Below, piece after piece: positions 27,935 through 37,047 of a stretch of DNA of 64,000 nucleotides (its first letter is position 1; each line of letters opens with the position of its first letter). Location: positions 62,001 through 126,000 of the forward strand of contig NZ_LRBG01000039.1 in assembly GCF_001580545.1 (NCBI RefSeq), in the 5' to 3' direction. Both the position numbers and the translations under genes were made by a program. The DNA comes from Paraburkholderia monticola (GTDB taxonomy: Bacteria; Pseudomonadota; Gammaproteobacteria; Burkholderiales; Burkholderiaceae). The notes beneath the pieces are model-generated. The model was not told where the DNA came from. It saw only the letters and a list, made by a program, of their open reading frames with translations, and searched no databases.

Positions 27935-28063
27935 ATGTCGACATCTCCCAGTGCGCTCAAAGTGCTTCTGAACCTGGTCCTTACGCTGGTGTTGCTGTGC
28001 GTGGGGCTCGCCATACCGGTCGGCATCTTCGGGCTGCTGGTCAAGCTGTTCGGCCACGGCTAG
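27935..28063 (+). CDS. Small single-pass membrane protein
   Basis: This 42-residue open frame encodes MSTSPSALKVLLNLV at the start, then a continuous hydrophobic stretch to residue 37 and a short charged end (KLFGHG). It has a fair AGG upstream and a strongly GC-biased third position. It does not match a family I know. An alternative ATG lies three codons upstream at 27926. It is divergent from xfp and precedes the ankyrin gene by about 115 bases. Confidence 0.5.
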   Translation: MSTSPSALKVLLNLVLTLVLLCVGLAIPVGIFGLLVKLFGHG

Positions 28064-28177
28064 CGCGGCGGCGCGCGCGTTCGCGTGCGCACGCGAGTGC
28101 GGCTGAATGTGTATGCTCGCTGAAAGACCGGGCGCGGCGCTGGCGTCGCACCGCTTTCTCATTACACGGAGCTTGCC

Positions 28178-28708
28178 TTGACCGACCAGACCAATCACCC
28201 GTCCCCTGCACAGCCCGATCCAGAATTGGAGGCGCTCGCGCGGGAAGTGTTCGATCTTGCGCGACGCGGCGATGCGACGATGCTCGCCGCCGTCATCGAA
28301 AAAGGCGTGCCGCCGAATCTGCGCAACGAGCGCGGCGACACCTTGTTGATGCTGGCGAGCTACCACGGTCACGTCGACGCGGTGCGCACGCTGCTCGACC
28401 AGGGGGCGGATGCGAACCTGCGCAACGACGCGGGACAGACGCCGATCGCGGGCGCCGCGTTCAAGGGCTTCGACGAAGTGATCCAGACGCTGCTTGCGCA
28501 TGGCGCGGACGTCGAAGGCGCATCGCCCGATGGCCGCACCGCGCTGATGATCGCGGCGATGTTCAACCGCACCGCGATCGTCGATCTGCTGCTCGCGCAC
28601 GGCGCCGACCCGCATGCGCGCGACGCGAACGGCGTCAGCGCGGCTCAGGCCGCCGCGCGCATGGGCGCGGCTGAGACCCAGGCGCGCCTGAAAGCGCTCG
28701 GCGCCTGA
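28178..28708 (+). CDS. Ankyrin-repeat protein
   Basis: This 176-residue soluble protein is built almost wholly of ankyrin repeats: four units are visible at about residues 30-58, 60-90, 93-123 and 126-156, each with the pattern G-x-T-x-L-x-x-A and LL-x-x-GAD. Such repeats mediate protein-protein binding; a partner cannot be predicted. The start is TTG 28178 with ACACGGAG as ribosome site; no ATG or GTG fits. No signal peptide. Confidence 0.88.
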   Translation: MTDQTNHPSPAQPDPELEALAREVFDLARRGDATMLAAVIEKGVPPNLRNERGDTLLMLASYHGHVDAVRTLLDQGADANLRNDAGQTPIAGAAFKGFDEVIQTLLAHGADVEGASPDGRTALMIAAMFNRTAIVDLLLAHGADPHARDANGVSAAQAAARMGAAETQARLKALGA

Positions 28709-28763
28709 CGTCACGACTTTTCCGCGAGTTCACGAATGAGGCGGCGCGGCACGCAAGCGCCGC

Positions 28764-29462
28764 CTACTTCCCCTTCGCGCTGCGCAACAGACTCTCCAGG
28801 CTGATCTCCGCCAATTCGCCAATCCGTTCGATCGTCACGTCCGCGGGCGGATTGCTGGCGATTTCCTTCGGATCGAACGCGTAGTGCCCCTGGCGCGGAA
28901 ACACGGTCGTCAGCTGGGCGCCCCATACCTTCTTCATCGCGCTCAGAATCCGCAGCTTGTCGTCGACCATCACGTAATGGCGCGCCGGATAGCAGTCCAT
29001 CACCTGATCGAGCATCAGCTCCTTGTGGATGTAGATCAGCACGCGCCCGTCGACTTCGTCCCACAGGCCCGAGCGCGAAATCTTGCGCGGCTGGAACACG
29101 ACGTCGCCGTCCGACAGGATCACCGTCGGCCCGTACTGGCTGACGTGCCGCAGCGCGTCGAGCGCTGCCGGGTAGAGCCGGTTGGCAAACGGATACTCGA
29201 TCAGGAACGACGACATCAACAGCAGGCGCGTGTCGCGCGGATGCTCGGTCCGGTAGCGTTGCAACGCGCCGAGGTAGTCGGCGTAACCGAGCTCGACACG
29301 CAGGTTCTCGAAGATTTCCCAGTAGCGCGCGCTGTTCTCCTCGCCGAACTGGCCCATCATGTGCGCGCGCAGATCCTGCAGCACGTGATCGTTGTCGAGC
29401 AGCGTGTTGTCGCAATCGAACAGAAACACGACGTCGTGCGGCGTGGTGGTGGTGATGGGCAT
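28764..29462 (-). CDS. HAD-superfamily hydrolase
   Basis: This 232-residue haloacid dehalogenase-type hydrolase has the nucleophile motif FLFDCDNTLLDND (D16 and D18 approximately), motif II VILSDGDVVF, and motif IV YVMVDDKLRIL. It probably dephosphorylates a small molecule. ATG 29462 has AAGGAG five bases upstream. It lies 19 bases after the 6-phosphogluconate dehydrogenase gene in the same direction, so a sugar phosphate substrate is plausible but not shown. Confidence 0.88.
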   Translation of the reverse strand: MPITTTTPHDVVFLFDCDNTLLDNDHVLQDLRAHMMGQFGEENSARYWEIFENLRVELGYADYLGALQRYRTEHPRDTRLLLMSSFLIEYPFANRLYPAALDALRHVSQYGPTVILSDGDVVFQPRKISRSGLWDEVDGRVLIYIHKELMLDQVMDCYPARHYVMVDDKLRILSAMKKVWGAQLTTVFPRQGHYAFDPKEIASNPPADVTIERIGELAEISLESLLRSAKGK

Positions 29463-29481
29463 CGCGGCTCCTTGTGATGGG

Positions 29482-30516
29482 CTACTGCTTACCGCCGTCC
29501 GGCGCGGCGGGTTTTTCCGCATGGCCCCCGAAATCGTGCCGCATCGCCGACAGCACGCGGTTCGCGAAATCGGCTTCCCCGCGCGAGCTGAAGCGCGCGA
29601 ACAGCGCCGCGCTCAGCACCGGTGTCGGCACGCCCTCGTCGATGGCCGCGGCGACGGTCCAGCGTCCTTCGCCCGAATCCGACACGCGGCCCGCGTAGCC
29701 TTTCAGTTCGTTGTCGCCTGCAAGCGACCCGGCGATCAGGTCGAGCAGCCACGAGCCGATCACGCTGCCACGGCGCCAGACCTCGGCGATATCCGCCAGG
29801 TTCAGATCGTATTGGTAAAGCTCGGGACGGCGCAGCGGCGAGGTCTCCGCGTCGGCTTCGCGCGCCTGCCGCCCGGCATCGGCGTGGCGCAGCACGTTCA
29901 GGCCCTCGGCATAAGCGGCCATCAGCCCATACTCGATGCCGTTATGGACCATCTTGACGAAATGTCCCGCGCCTTGCGGGCCGCAATGCAGAAAGCCCTG
30001 CTCGGCGGTGCTGGCGCCCGCCGTCCGGCCCGGTGTCGCGCTCGCCGTGCCGGTGCCCGGCGCCAGCGTCGAGAAGATCGGTTCGAGCCGTTTGACCACC
30101 TCGGCCTCGCCGCCGATCATCAGGCAGTAGCCGCGCTCGCGCCCCGCGACGCCGCCGCTCGTGCCGACGTCCACGTAATGAAGCTGGCGCGCGCCGAGCT
30201 GCTGGCCGCGGCGAATGTCGTCGTGATAGTAGGAGTTGCCGCCGTCGATCACCACGTCGCCCGGTTCGAGCAGCGGCACGAGCTTGTCGAGCGTCGCGTC
30301 GACCACGGCGGCGGGCACCATCAGCCACACGGCACGCGGTTTGGTCAGCTGCGCGACGAAGTCTTCGAGCGAACTCGCGCCGGCGATGCCTTCCTGCTTG
30401 AGCCTGTCGACCGCCGCCGCCTGCACGTCGTAGACGATGCATTGCTGAGCGCCCTTCGTCAGGCGCCGCACCATGTCGGCGCCCATCCGTCCCAATCCAA
30501 TCATGCCTAGCTGCAT
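29482..30516 (-). CDS. gnd: 6-phosphogluconate dehydrogenase, decarboxylating (short type)
   Basis: This 344-residue enzyme converts 6-phosphogluconate to ribulose 5-phosphate with reduction of NAD(P). It belongs to the shorter YqeC-like group. The N-terminal GLGRMG motif (about residues 6-11), DGGNSYYHDD, DVGTSGGVAGRERGYCLMIGG (seen as VGTSGGVAGRERGY) and KMVHNGIEYGLM are all present. The start at 30516 has GGAGGGAG upstream. A Ser/Thr/Gly/Ala-rich insert (TASATPGRTAGAST, about residues 153-166) lies before the HCGPQGAGHFVKMVHNG segment. Its product feeds the phosphoketolase and transketolase reactions encoded elsewhere in the window. Confidence 0.93.
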   Translation of the reverse strand: MQLGMIGLGRMGADMVRRLTKGAQQCIVYDVQAAAVDRLKQEGIAGASSLEDFVAQLTKPRAVWLMVPAAVVDATLDKLVPLLEPGDVVIDGGNSYYHDDIRRGQQLGARQLHYVDVGTSGGVAGRERGYCLMIGGEAEVVKRLEPIFSTLAPGTGTASATPGRTAGASTAEQGFLHCGPQGAGHFVKMVHNGIEYGLMAAYAEGLNVLRHADAGRQAREADAETSPLRRPELYQYDLNLADIAEVWRRGSVIGSWLLDLIAGSLAGDNELKGYAGRVSDSGEGRWTVAAAIDEGVPTPVLSAALFARFSSRGEADFANRVLSAMRHDFGGHAEKPAAPDGGKQ

Positions 30517-30733
30517 AGCTCCCTCCGAAAGATCGCACTGCGCTGTCCGATTTTCTGGTCGTCGTGTGACGGCGGCGTGGTTGCCCTTAAGCATAGGCGC
30601 TGTGTCGTGACCCGCGCCGAATGGGTCGAAACAAGCCGCACTTTTTTGCAGAGGCGCCGCGCGGCTCAAAGTTCCGCGCGGCTGGAGACGTGGCGCGTGG
30701 GGACCAATGGGACCCCGCGGCGGCGTTACCCCG

Positions 30734-32077
30734 TCATTCGCTACGCTCGGGCACGCGCGTGCCGCGCCGCGCGGTCAGCTTCGCGTATTGCGCGGCCGCG
30801 AAGCGCTTCACCGCGCGCCACATGACCGGATACTGATAACCGGGCACCGCGAACAGCACGAACGCGCACAGCGCGAGCAGTCCGCAGAACAGGAACGTGC
30901 CGCGAAAGCTGAACGCCTGCACGAGCAGCCCCGACAGCACGCCCGAGAGGATCGAGCCGACCCGCGCCGCGTTGAAGAACAGCGCGGTCGCGCGGCCGGG
31001 CGAATGCGGCATCAGGTCCTGCACGTAGGTCATGCCGAGGCACGAGGTCACGGCGACCACGAACGCGTTGAGCATCTGCATCGGAATCAGCACGCTGACA
31101 TTGCCCGCCAGCGACATCGCGACGAAGTACACCGCGTGCACGGCCGCGCACGCGGCGAGCCAGTTCGGCTTGTGCAGCGACGACGACTTCGCGCCCAGCG
31201 CGAGCATCATCGGGATTTCGGTCAGCGCGCCGAGTCCGAGCATCACCGACACATCCAGATGCGTGCCCTTCAGCCCATGCACGATGTAGAGCGGCAGCAC
31301 GATCATCGTCGCGTTCGCGGCGAGGCCGAGCAAGGTCAGCGCGGTCACCGAGCGCATGATGTCGTTCGCCGACGCGGTCGGCAGCGTTTCGTGCGCATCC
31401 TCGCCGGGCTGCCTCAGCGGCGGCACCGTGATCGACGCGGACGGCTCCGACGCGGTGTCCTCGACCGTGTGATCGCCGAGATGGCTGCGGGGCTCGCGCA
31501 TGCGCCAGACGATCAAGCCGCACGTCGCAAAGCTCGCGGCCGCGAACAGGAACAGTCCGACGAAGCTGCTGGCGGCCAGCACCAGCGCGCCGACCGAAGG
31601 CCCGAACACCCAGGCGGCCGACAGGATCGTGCGCAGCGTCGCGCTGGCGAACACGCGCTCGGCCGGGTCGGGCACGGGCAGCGCCGCGCGGCTGAACGAG
31701 AACACCATCGAAATCGCCGAGCCGCCCGCGCCGATGAACACGATGCCGACCACGAGCAGCAGCCGGTAATCGCGCACCACGCATAGCGACAGGTAGCCGA
31801 GCGCGGCGGCGATCAGGGCGGCCAGCAACAACGGTCGATGCTCCCCGCTGCGGTCGCTCCAGCGCCCGGCGAGCGTACTCGCGAGCACGCCGCTCGCGGC
31901 GATCAGCGTCATGAATATGCCGAGCCGCAACGGCGTCATGCCGGCGCGTTCGATGCCGAACAGGGACAGATACGGTGCGGTGAAGGACATCGCCACACCG
32001 AGCATCAGCGTGGCGGCGGCGAGCGGCTTGAAGCCAGGAATGCGAAGCAGGTCGAAAAAACGCGCAGTTTTCAACAC
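30734..32077 (-). CDS. MFS sugar efflux-type transporter
   Basis: This 447-residue, 12-helix major facilitator resembles the sugar efflux transporter (SetA/SetB) group. Typical features are the early LMLGVAMSFTAPYLSLFG helix, the loop GRWSDRSGEHRP, and a central acidic/Ser-rich cytoplasmic loop (about residues 215-245). It probably exports a sugar or analogue. The gene stands alone, 217 bases upstream of gnd. Confidence 0.85.
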   Translation of the reverse strand: MLKTARFFDLLRIPGFKPLAAATLMLGVAMSFTAPYLSLFGIERAGMTPLRLGIFMTLIAASGVLASTLAGRWSDRSGEHRPLLLAALIAAALGYLSLCVVRDYRLLLVVGIVFIGAGGSAISMVFSFSRAALPVPDPAERVFASATLRTILSAAWVFGPSVGALVLAASSFVGLFLFAAASFATCGLIVWRMREPRSHLGDHTVEDTASEPSASITVPPLRQPGEDAHETLPTASANDIMRSVTALTLLGLAANATMIVLPLYIVHGLKGTHLDVSVMLGLGALTEIPMMLALGAKSSSLHKPNWLAACAAVHAVYFVAMSLAGNVSVLIPMQMLNAFVVAVTSCLGMTYVQDLMPHSPGRATALFFNAARVGSILSGVLSGLLVQAFSFRGTFLFCGLLALCAFVLFAVPGYQYPVMWRAVKRFAAAQYAKLTARRGTRVPERSE

Positions 32078-32288
32078 GGGGACGGTGGGTCAGGTGGAGC
32101 GGGCCTCGCTGCGCATCGAAGCGCCGCAAGGCACGATAGTCGCCGCGGGTTCGGGGCCGGAACGACGGGGCATTATCGACCCGGAGCGCCGCTCGCGTAA
32201 ACCCGCGCAGAGCCGTCCCAAATTCGTGTGCGCGTGTCCTGTCGTGACGATGCGTGCCGTTAGCAGCACGCTGCTCGCACGCTCGGCG

Positions 32289-32777
32289 CTACTTGCCCTC
32301 AGTTGCGCGCATTTGCTGCGCCTGAGCCTTGTAGTCGTAGGTCGGATAAAACTCGGTGCGATAGCCGCCCCACGCGGTCGACTCGATCGCGCGATTCACT
32401 TCGCGCAGCCGGCTCGCGGGCACGCGCAGTGTCACGACCTGGCCGATGCCCATCATCACGTACCACGACACGACTTCGATGCCGGGCGGCGGGAAGGTCT
32501 TGAAGAAGCCCTGCGCGCGTAGTTGATCGTTGATCTGCGGCAGCGGCTTCGATTCGTCGTGGCGCAGGAAGATCGTCAGCAGGAAGGTGTCGTCGGCGGG
32601 GGCCGAGGCTGGCGCGGCCGCGGTCGTGGCGGCAGGCGCTGGGTCGGCACCATAGGCGAGCGGCGCGATGGCCAACGATGCGGCCAGCGCGACCCCAGGC
32701 ACGCCACGACGCAGCGACGCGCTCCACGTCGGGAACCGCTCAGCGCAAAAACCAGCGAATGCGGATGCAATCAGCAT
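32289..32777 (-). CDS. Periplasmic hypothetical protein
   Basis: This 162-residue protein has a signal peptide (cleavage near AYGAD, residue 43-44) after a rather long n-region, then an Ala/Pro/Thr-rich linker and a compact domain beginning DDTFLLTIFLRHDES. I do not recognise the domain; similar small proteins of this pattern are common in Burkholderia. GGAGG lies upstream of the ATG at a good distance. Confidence 0.75.
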   Translation of the reverse strand: MLIASAFAGFCAERFPTWSASLRRGVPGVALAASLAIAPLAYGADPAPAATTAAAPASAPADDTFLLTIFLRHDESKPLPQINDQLRAQGFFKTFPPPGIEVVSWYVMMGIGQVVTLRVPASRLREVNRAIESTAWGGYRTEFYPTYDYKAQAQQMRATEGK

Positions 32778-32849
32778 GAAACGCCTCCATGACGAATTGA
32801 ATTCAGCTTCGATGACCGGCGCAGCAAGCCTCGCACCAGTGCGAGCGCC

Positions 32850-33146
32850 TCACACCACGACGTAACCGCGCTGTTCGAGCGTCCAGCGATGCCAGCGGTT
32901 GCCGTACACGCCGCAGCCGAGCGCGAACACGATCGACAGCACGAAGCCGAGCAGATCGGCCGTCTCGCCCCACAGACCGATGCCGAGCAGGATCACGTTG
33001 ATGCCGAGCATCACGAACGCGGCGAACCACATCCGCTTCGACAGCGCCCAGATAAAGCCGAGCAGGCACGCGCCCCAGCTGAAGCCGGTCGCGACCTCGA
33101 TAGGGTCCTTGTGTTGCGGATGTTGCAGATAGATTCGTGCGTTCAT
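32850..33146 (-). CDS. DUF2628-family membrane protein
   Basis: This 98-residue inner-membrane protein matches DUF2628: the marker segment GFSWGACLLGFIWALSKRMW is followed by two to three hydrophobic helices and a basic C-terminal WHRWTLEQRGY. Function is unknown. Start ATG 33146 is preferred because the family begins close to the IYLQHP segment; the frame continues upstream through a low-complexity stretch. It is divergent from the thioredoxin gene. Confidence 0.85.
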   Translation of the reverse strand: MNARIYLQHPQHKDPIEVATGFSWGACLLGFIWALSKRMWFAAFVMLGINVILLGIGLWGETADLLGFVLSIVFALGCGVYGNRWHRWTLEQRGYVVV

Positions 33147-33345
33147 GGTTTGCCAGGTGCCTTGCGATGACGCGACGCGTCGATCGATCGGTCGAGCACG
33201 CGCGCCCCGCTTTTTAACACGCCGCGGCGAAACTACGCGCATCGACCGCGCATCTGCCGCGCATCTGCCACTCCCGGCCGCCGCGCTGACGATCCCCGGC
33301 ATAGCTGCTACCCTTGGCAAATAACCGATCAGCAGCGGAGCACGC

Positions 33346-33666
33346 ATGACCTCCCCGACAGCTTATTCCCCGCAAGCGCCGACTCGCGCCGAGCTCGACG
33401 CGCTGCCCGGCGTCACCGTCGTCGAATTCGGCACCAACTGGTGCGGCATTTGCCAGGGCGCGCAGCCATCGATCAGGCAGGCGCTCGCGCCGCACGCAGG
33501 CTTGCGGCATCTGAAGATCGAGGACGGTCCCGGCCGTCCGCTCGGCCGCTCGTTCAAGGTCAAGCTGTGGCCGACGCTCGTGCTGATGCGCGACGGTGCC
33601 GAAGTTGCGCGCGTGGTCCGGCCACGCAACGCCGAGGATATCGAGGATGCGTTCGCCTCGCTTTGA
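33346..33666 (+). CDS. Thioredoxin-family protein
   Basis: This 106-residue protein has a thioredoxin fold with an active-site CxxC in NWCGICQ (about residues 31-37) and the cis-proline in KLWPTLVLM. The intervening dipeptide is GI rather than the GP of classical thioredoxin, which usually shifts redox potential. It has no signal peptide, so it acts in the cytoplasm as a thiol-disulfide reductase. Confidence 0.9.
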   Translation: MTSPTAYSPQAPTRAELDALPGVTVVEFGTNWCGICQGAQPSIRQALAPHAGLRHLKIEDGPGRPLGRSFKVKLWPTLVLMRDGAEVARVVRPRNAEDIEDAFASL

Positions 33667-33730
33667 TTCGCGTTGGGCGTAGCGGCCCGTTCTCCAACGT
33701 CGGCCCCCTCTTTTATCGTCTCCATTCGTC

Positions 33731-34150
33731 ATGCGCCAGGTCATCCATCACTTAAGCGTCCAGGCCCGCGGCCGCGGTCTGGTTGAATTTACCGACGACG
33801 CGCGCCGCTTCGTCGACGACACGGACATCCGTACCGGCCTGCTGACGGTGTTTTGCCGGCACACGTCGGCGTCGTTGCTGATTCAGGAGAACGCCGATCC
33901 ATCGGTTCGGCGCGATCTGGAACGTTACTTCGAAGCCGTCGCCCCTGAAGACCGCGAACGCTACGAGCACGACACCGAAGGCCCCGACGACATGCCCGCG
34001 CATCTGCGCACGGCGCTCACGCAGGTGCAGCTATCCGTGCCCGTCGAACATGGCCGGATGCTGCTCGGCACGTGGCAGGGGCTGTATCTGTTCGAACATC
34101 GGCGCCACCCGCAGCCGCGCGATATCGTGTTGCATCTGCTCGGCGAGTGA
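33731..34150 (+). CDS. yjbQ: YjbQ family (UPF0047) protein
   Basis: This 139-residue protein belongs to the YjbQ/UPF0047 family, with the signature HTSASLLIQENADPSVRRDL and the C-terminal GTWQGLYLFEHR. E. coli YjbQ has weak thiamine-phosphate synthase activity, but the physiological role of the family is uncertain. It is full length. It lies in the same direction as the thioredoxin gene, 64 bases downstream. Confidence 0.93.
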   Translation: MRQVIHHLSVQARGRGLVEFTDDARRFVDDTDIRTGLLTVFCRHTSASLLIQENADPSVRRDLERYFEAVAPEDRERYEHDTEGPDDMPAHLRTALTQVQLSVPVEHGRMLLGTWQGLYLFEHRRHPQPRDIVLHLLGE

Positions 34151-34254
34151 CGCCGCGCCATCGCCAGTTCGCCCACCGTCACGCCAAGGAATCTGTCACC
34201 GCCTTCTCTGTCGCATACCGCATCGAACGGAGCCTACCCAAGGGAGCACAGCTC

Positions 34255-35274
34255 ATGGACACCCGTAGCGAGTTGCAAGCCACCGTCAACGCAATGGTTC
34301 AACCCGGCAAGGGCCTACTCGCCGCCGACGAAAGCGGCCCGACCATCGCCAAACGCTTCAAGACGATCGGCCTCGAATCGACTGAGGAAAACCGCCGCGC
34401 CTATCGCAACCTGCTGCTGACGACCCCCGGTCTCGGCGAGTTCGTGAGCGGCGTGATTCTCTACGAGGAAACGCTCGGCCAGAAAGCCGACGACGGTACG
34501 CCGTTCCCGCAAGTGGCCGCGGCGAACGGTATCGTGCCCGGCATCAAGGTCGACCTCGGCAAGGTGCCGCTCGCGCTCGCTCCCGGCGACGAGATCACTG
34601 AAGGCCTCGACGGTCTCGCCAAGCGCTTCGTCGATTACAAGCGGCAAGGCGCGCGTTTCGCGAAGTGGCGCGCGGTCTACAACATCACGTCGAGCCTGCC
34701 GAGCCGGCTCGCGATCGAGGCGAACGCCGACTCGCTCGCGCGCTACGCCGCGATCAGCCAGGCGGCCGGCATCGTGCCGATCGTCGAACCCGAGGTGCTG
34801 ATGGACGGCGACCATACGATCGAGCGCTGCGCCGAAGTGACCGAGGCCGTATTGCACGAGGTGTTTCATGCGCTGCATCGGCATCGCGTGGTGCTCGAAC
34901 ATATCGTGCTGAAACCGAGCATGGTGCTGCCCGGCTCCGAGCATCAGCAGCCGTCGAGCACCGCGCATATCGCGGCGGCGACCGTGCGCGTGCTCAAGCG
35001 CACGGTGCCGTCGTCGGTGCCCGGCCTCGTGTTCCTGTCGGGCGGACAATCGCCCGAGGAAGCCACCGTCAATCTCAGTGCGATGAACCGGCTCGGCGCG
35101 CTGCCATGGAACCTGAGCTTTTCGTACGGGCGCGCGTTGCAGGAGCCGCCGTTGCAGGCGTGGCGCGGCCAGCCGGGCAACGTGAAGGAAGCGCAACAGG
35201 CGTTGCTCAAGCGCGCGCGTCTGAATGGCGCGGCCGCGCTCGGCAAGTACGACGCGACGATGGAAAAGGATTGA
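34255..35274 (+). CDS. Class I fructose-bisphosphate aldolase
   Basis: This 339-residue Schiff-base aldolase cleaves fructose 1,6-bisphosphate. It has the N-terminal LLAADESGPTIAKRF, the region RFAKWRAVY, and the active-site lysine in HIVLKPSMVLPG (about residue 222). The C-terminal stretch NLSFSYGRALQEPPLQAWRG is typical. AAGGGAG precedes ATG 34255. It is of the eukaryotic-like class I type, so the organism may also have the class II enzyme elsewhere. A strong hairpin follows. Confidence 0.95.
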   Translation: MDTRSELQATVNAMVQPGKGLLAADESGPTIAKRFKTIGLESTEENRRAYRNLLLTTPGLGEFVSGVILYEETLGQKADDGTPFPQVAAANGIVPGIKVDLGKVPLALAPGDEITEGLDGLAKRFVDYKRQGARFAKWRAVYNITSSLPSRLAIEANADSLARYAAISQAAGIVPIVEPEVLMDGDHTIERCAEVTEAVLHEVFHALHRHRVVLEHIVLKPSMVLPGSEHQQPSSTAHIAAATVRVLKRTVPSSVPGLVFLSGGQSPEEATVNLSAMNRLGALPWNLSFSYGRALQEPPLQAWRGQPGNVKEAQQALLKRARLNGAAALGKYDATMEKD

Positions 35275-35290
35275 CCCAGGACTAGATCGC

Positions 35291-35336
35291 GATCCGCCGG
35301 CAGCCGCGTTCCTCGACGTGCGCTGCCCGGCGGATC
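35291..35336. terminator. Hairpin between aldolase and esterase genes
   Basis: GATCCGCCGG pairs perfectly with CCGGCGGATC, with further inner CAG/CTG pairs. There is no T-tract, so it may be a weak or bidirectional terminator for these convergent genes. Confidence 0.5.
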
Positions 35337-35377
35337 TGTCCGCACGGCGCTTCCACGGTTTCCTCAGCGCTGCTGGC

Positions 35378-36412
35378 TCAGGACTCCACCCCACCCAACG
35401 CCTGCCGCTGCGACTGCGCCACGAACGCCTGCGCGTCGCGCGCGGCCTGCACCACTGCCGCCATGCCGAAGAACTCGTGCGTCGCGCCGCGATAGTTGCG
35501 ATGCTCGACCGGCACGCCCGCGCCGTGCAGCTTCTCCGCGAGCTTCTCGCCGTCCGAGCGCAGCGGATCGATGCCCGCGGTCACGATCGCCGTCGGCGGC
35601 AAGCGCGCGAGGTGCGCGCTGACGACGTCGATCAGCGGACTCGTCAGATCGCTGTCGCCATTGATGACGTTCTGCAAGAACCACAGCATCATCGCCTTGT
35701 TCAGCGGCTTCGCATTGCGGTTCTCCTCGTACGAGATCGACACGATGTTGTTGCTCGCGACCGGATAGATCAGCGCCTGATGCAAGGGCATGCGCACGCC
35801 CTCGTCGCGCGCGCGGATCGATACGTTGATCGCCAGATTGCCGCCGGCGCTCTCGCCCATCACGGCGAGTCGCTGCGCGTCGCCGCCGAGCGCCACCGCG
35901 TTGTCGATCAGCCAGCGCCATGCGGCGAACGCGTCGTCGTGCGCGGCGGGCAAGCGATGCTCGGGCGCCTGACGATAATGCGCGGACACGACGATGGCCC
36001 GCGTTCGCGCGGCCATCGCGCGCGGCGTCGCGTCGTAGGTGTCGAGATCGGCGAGCACCCAGCCGCCGCCATGGAAATACAGAATCACCGGAAACGGACC
36101 GTCGCCTCGCGGCGCATACACGCGTGCCGGATTGGTGCCGGCATGCCCGTCGCCCCCGCACGGAATCACGATGTCCTCGGTACTCACCGCATTGGGCTCG
36201 GCTACAAGACGCGCGCCGAACGCTGGATCGTCGATCAGCCGGTTGACCGCGTCGGACGCCAGCGGCTGCTGTCTCGCTTCGGTGACCGAACAATCTTCGA
36301 TCGGTTTGGGGTGAAGGCTTTTCAGTGCATCGAGCACGGCCTTCATATCGGCATCGGCGTGACCCGTGGGGTCGAGGCCGATCATGCCCTTCAGTGTATC
36401 GGCGAGTGTCAT
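35378..36412 (-). CDS. HSL-type alpha/beta hydrolase (esterase)
   Basis: This 344-residue hydrolase belongs to the hormone-sensitive-lipase-like esterases. The oxyanion motif HGGGW is in ILYFHGGGWVLADL (about residues 113-117), the nucleophile serine in GESAGGN, the acid in GIDPLRSDGE, and the histidine in GATHEFFGM. The first 70 residues form the usual cap. The start at 36412 has AGGAG upstream. Likely a cytosolic carboxylesterase of unknown substrate. Confidence 0.92.
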   Translation of the reverse strand: MTLADTLKGMIGLDPTGHADADMKAVLDALKSLHPKPIEDCSVTEARQQPLASDAVNRLIDDPAFGARLVAEPNAVSTEDIVIPCGGDGHAGTNPARVYAPRGDGPFPVILYFHGGGWVLADLDTYDATPRAMAARTRAIVVSAHYRQAPEHRLPAAHDDAFAAWRWLIDNAVALGGDAQRLAVMGESAGGNLAINVSIRARDEGVRMPLHQALIYPVASNNIVSISYEENRNAKPLNKAMMLWFLQNVINGDSDLTSPLIDVVSAHLARLPPTAIVTAGIDPLRSDGEKLAEKLHGAGVPVEHRNYRGATHEFFGMAAVVQAARDAQAFVAQSQRQALGGVES

Positions 36413-36552
36413 CTGAGCGCTCCTGATGGATAGCCGTTGGGTTCGTGATTCGACACGAAGCACGGACCCATCGGAGGCTTCGATCGCGGAACGCTCGACA
36501 GCCATGCCTGTTGTCGGCACGAGCAAGGGCTATACCCACGCCAGCGGCCTGC

Positions 36553-36605
36553 AAAAAAAGGCTGGAGCCGACGCGCCGGACGATGCCCAACGCGCGGCTC
36601 CAGCC
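36553..36605 (-). terminator. Rho-independent terminator
   Basis: GGCTGGAGCCG and CGGCTCCAGCC form a perfect 11-pair stem with a 24-base loop. On the minus strand it ends in seven T. It terminates the small periplasmic protein gene just upstream. Confidence 0.85.
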
Positions 36606-36630
36606 GCCTTGCTGCGTCGATACCCTGCGC

Positions 36631-36897
36631 TTACTGCCCCTTCGTGTCGCTGCTCGCGTTCGCGCCCGGCATGTTGGTCGTGTCGGTCATGGGCTTCTTC
36701 GCCTTCGAATGCTTCTTCATGTGATGCTGGGCGGAAGATGCGGCCGCGTCGCCTCCCTCGCGCGTCGAGGTTGCGGCGTTGGTGTTCGGGTCGTTGCCGG
36801 CCGGGCCACCGCCGCCCCCGCCGCCAGCGCCCTGGGCCATCGCGAGCGACGAAGCCGCGAGCAAGGTGGAAACGAGCACTGCGTGTCTGATCTTCAT
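36631..36897 (-). CDS. Small glycine-rich exported protein
   Basis: This 88-residue protein has a clear signal peptide (residues 1-21, ending LAMAQG), then a run of seven glycines and a His/Lys/Thr-rich, low-complexity mature part (HHMKKHSKAKK). I do not recognise the family. AGGAG precedes the ATG. A strong terminator follows, so it is monocistronic. It is short and highly charged, as small periplasmic stress proteins often are; role unknown. Confidence 0.75.
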   Translation of the reverse strand: MKIRHAVLVSTLLAASSLAMAQGAGGGGGGGPAGNDPNTNAATSTREGGDAAASSAQHHMKKHSKAKKPMTDTTNMPGANASSDTKGQ

Positions 36898-37047
36898 GGC
36901 GATTCTCCTGGGTGTCGAGAGTGTCGGAAGGACGCGGGCGCAGGATGGCCGCGCGCCGATACCTCGCACTCTATTCAGCAAGGGGTGTGCCGCAGCACAG
37001 CAAGACAGGAGAAGCTCGTGGACGCGAAACGCAATGGGGTCGCGGCT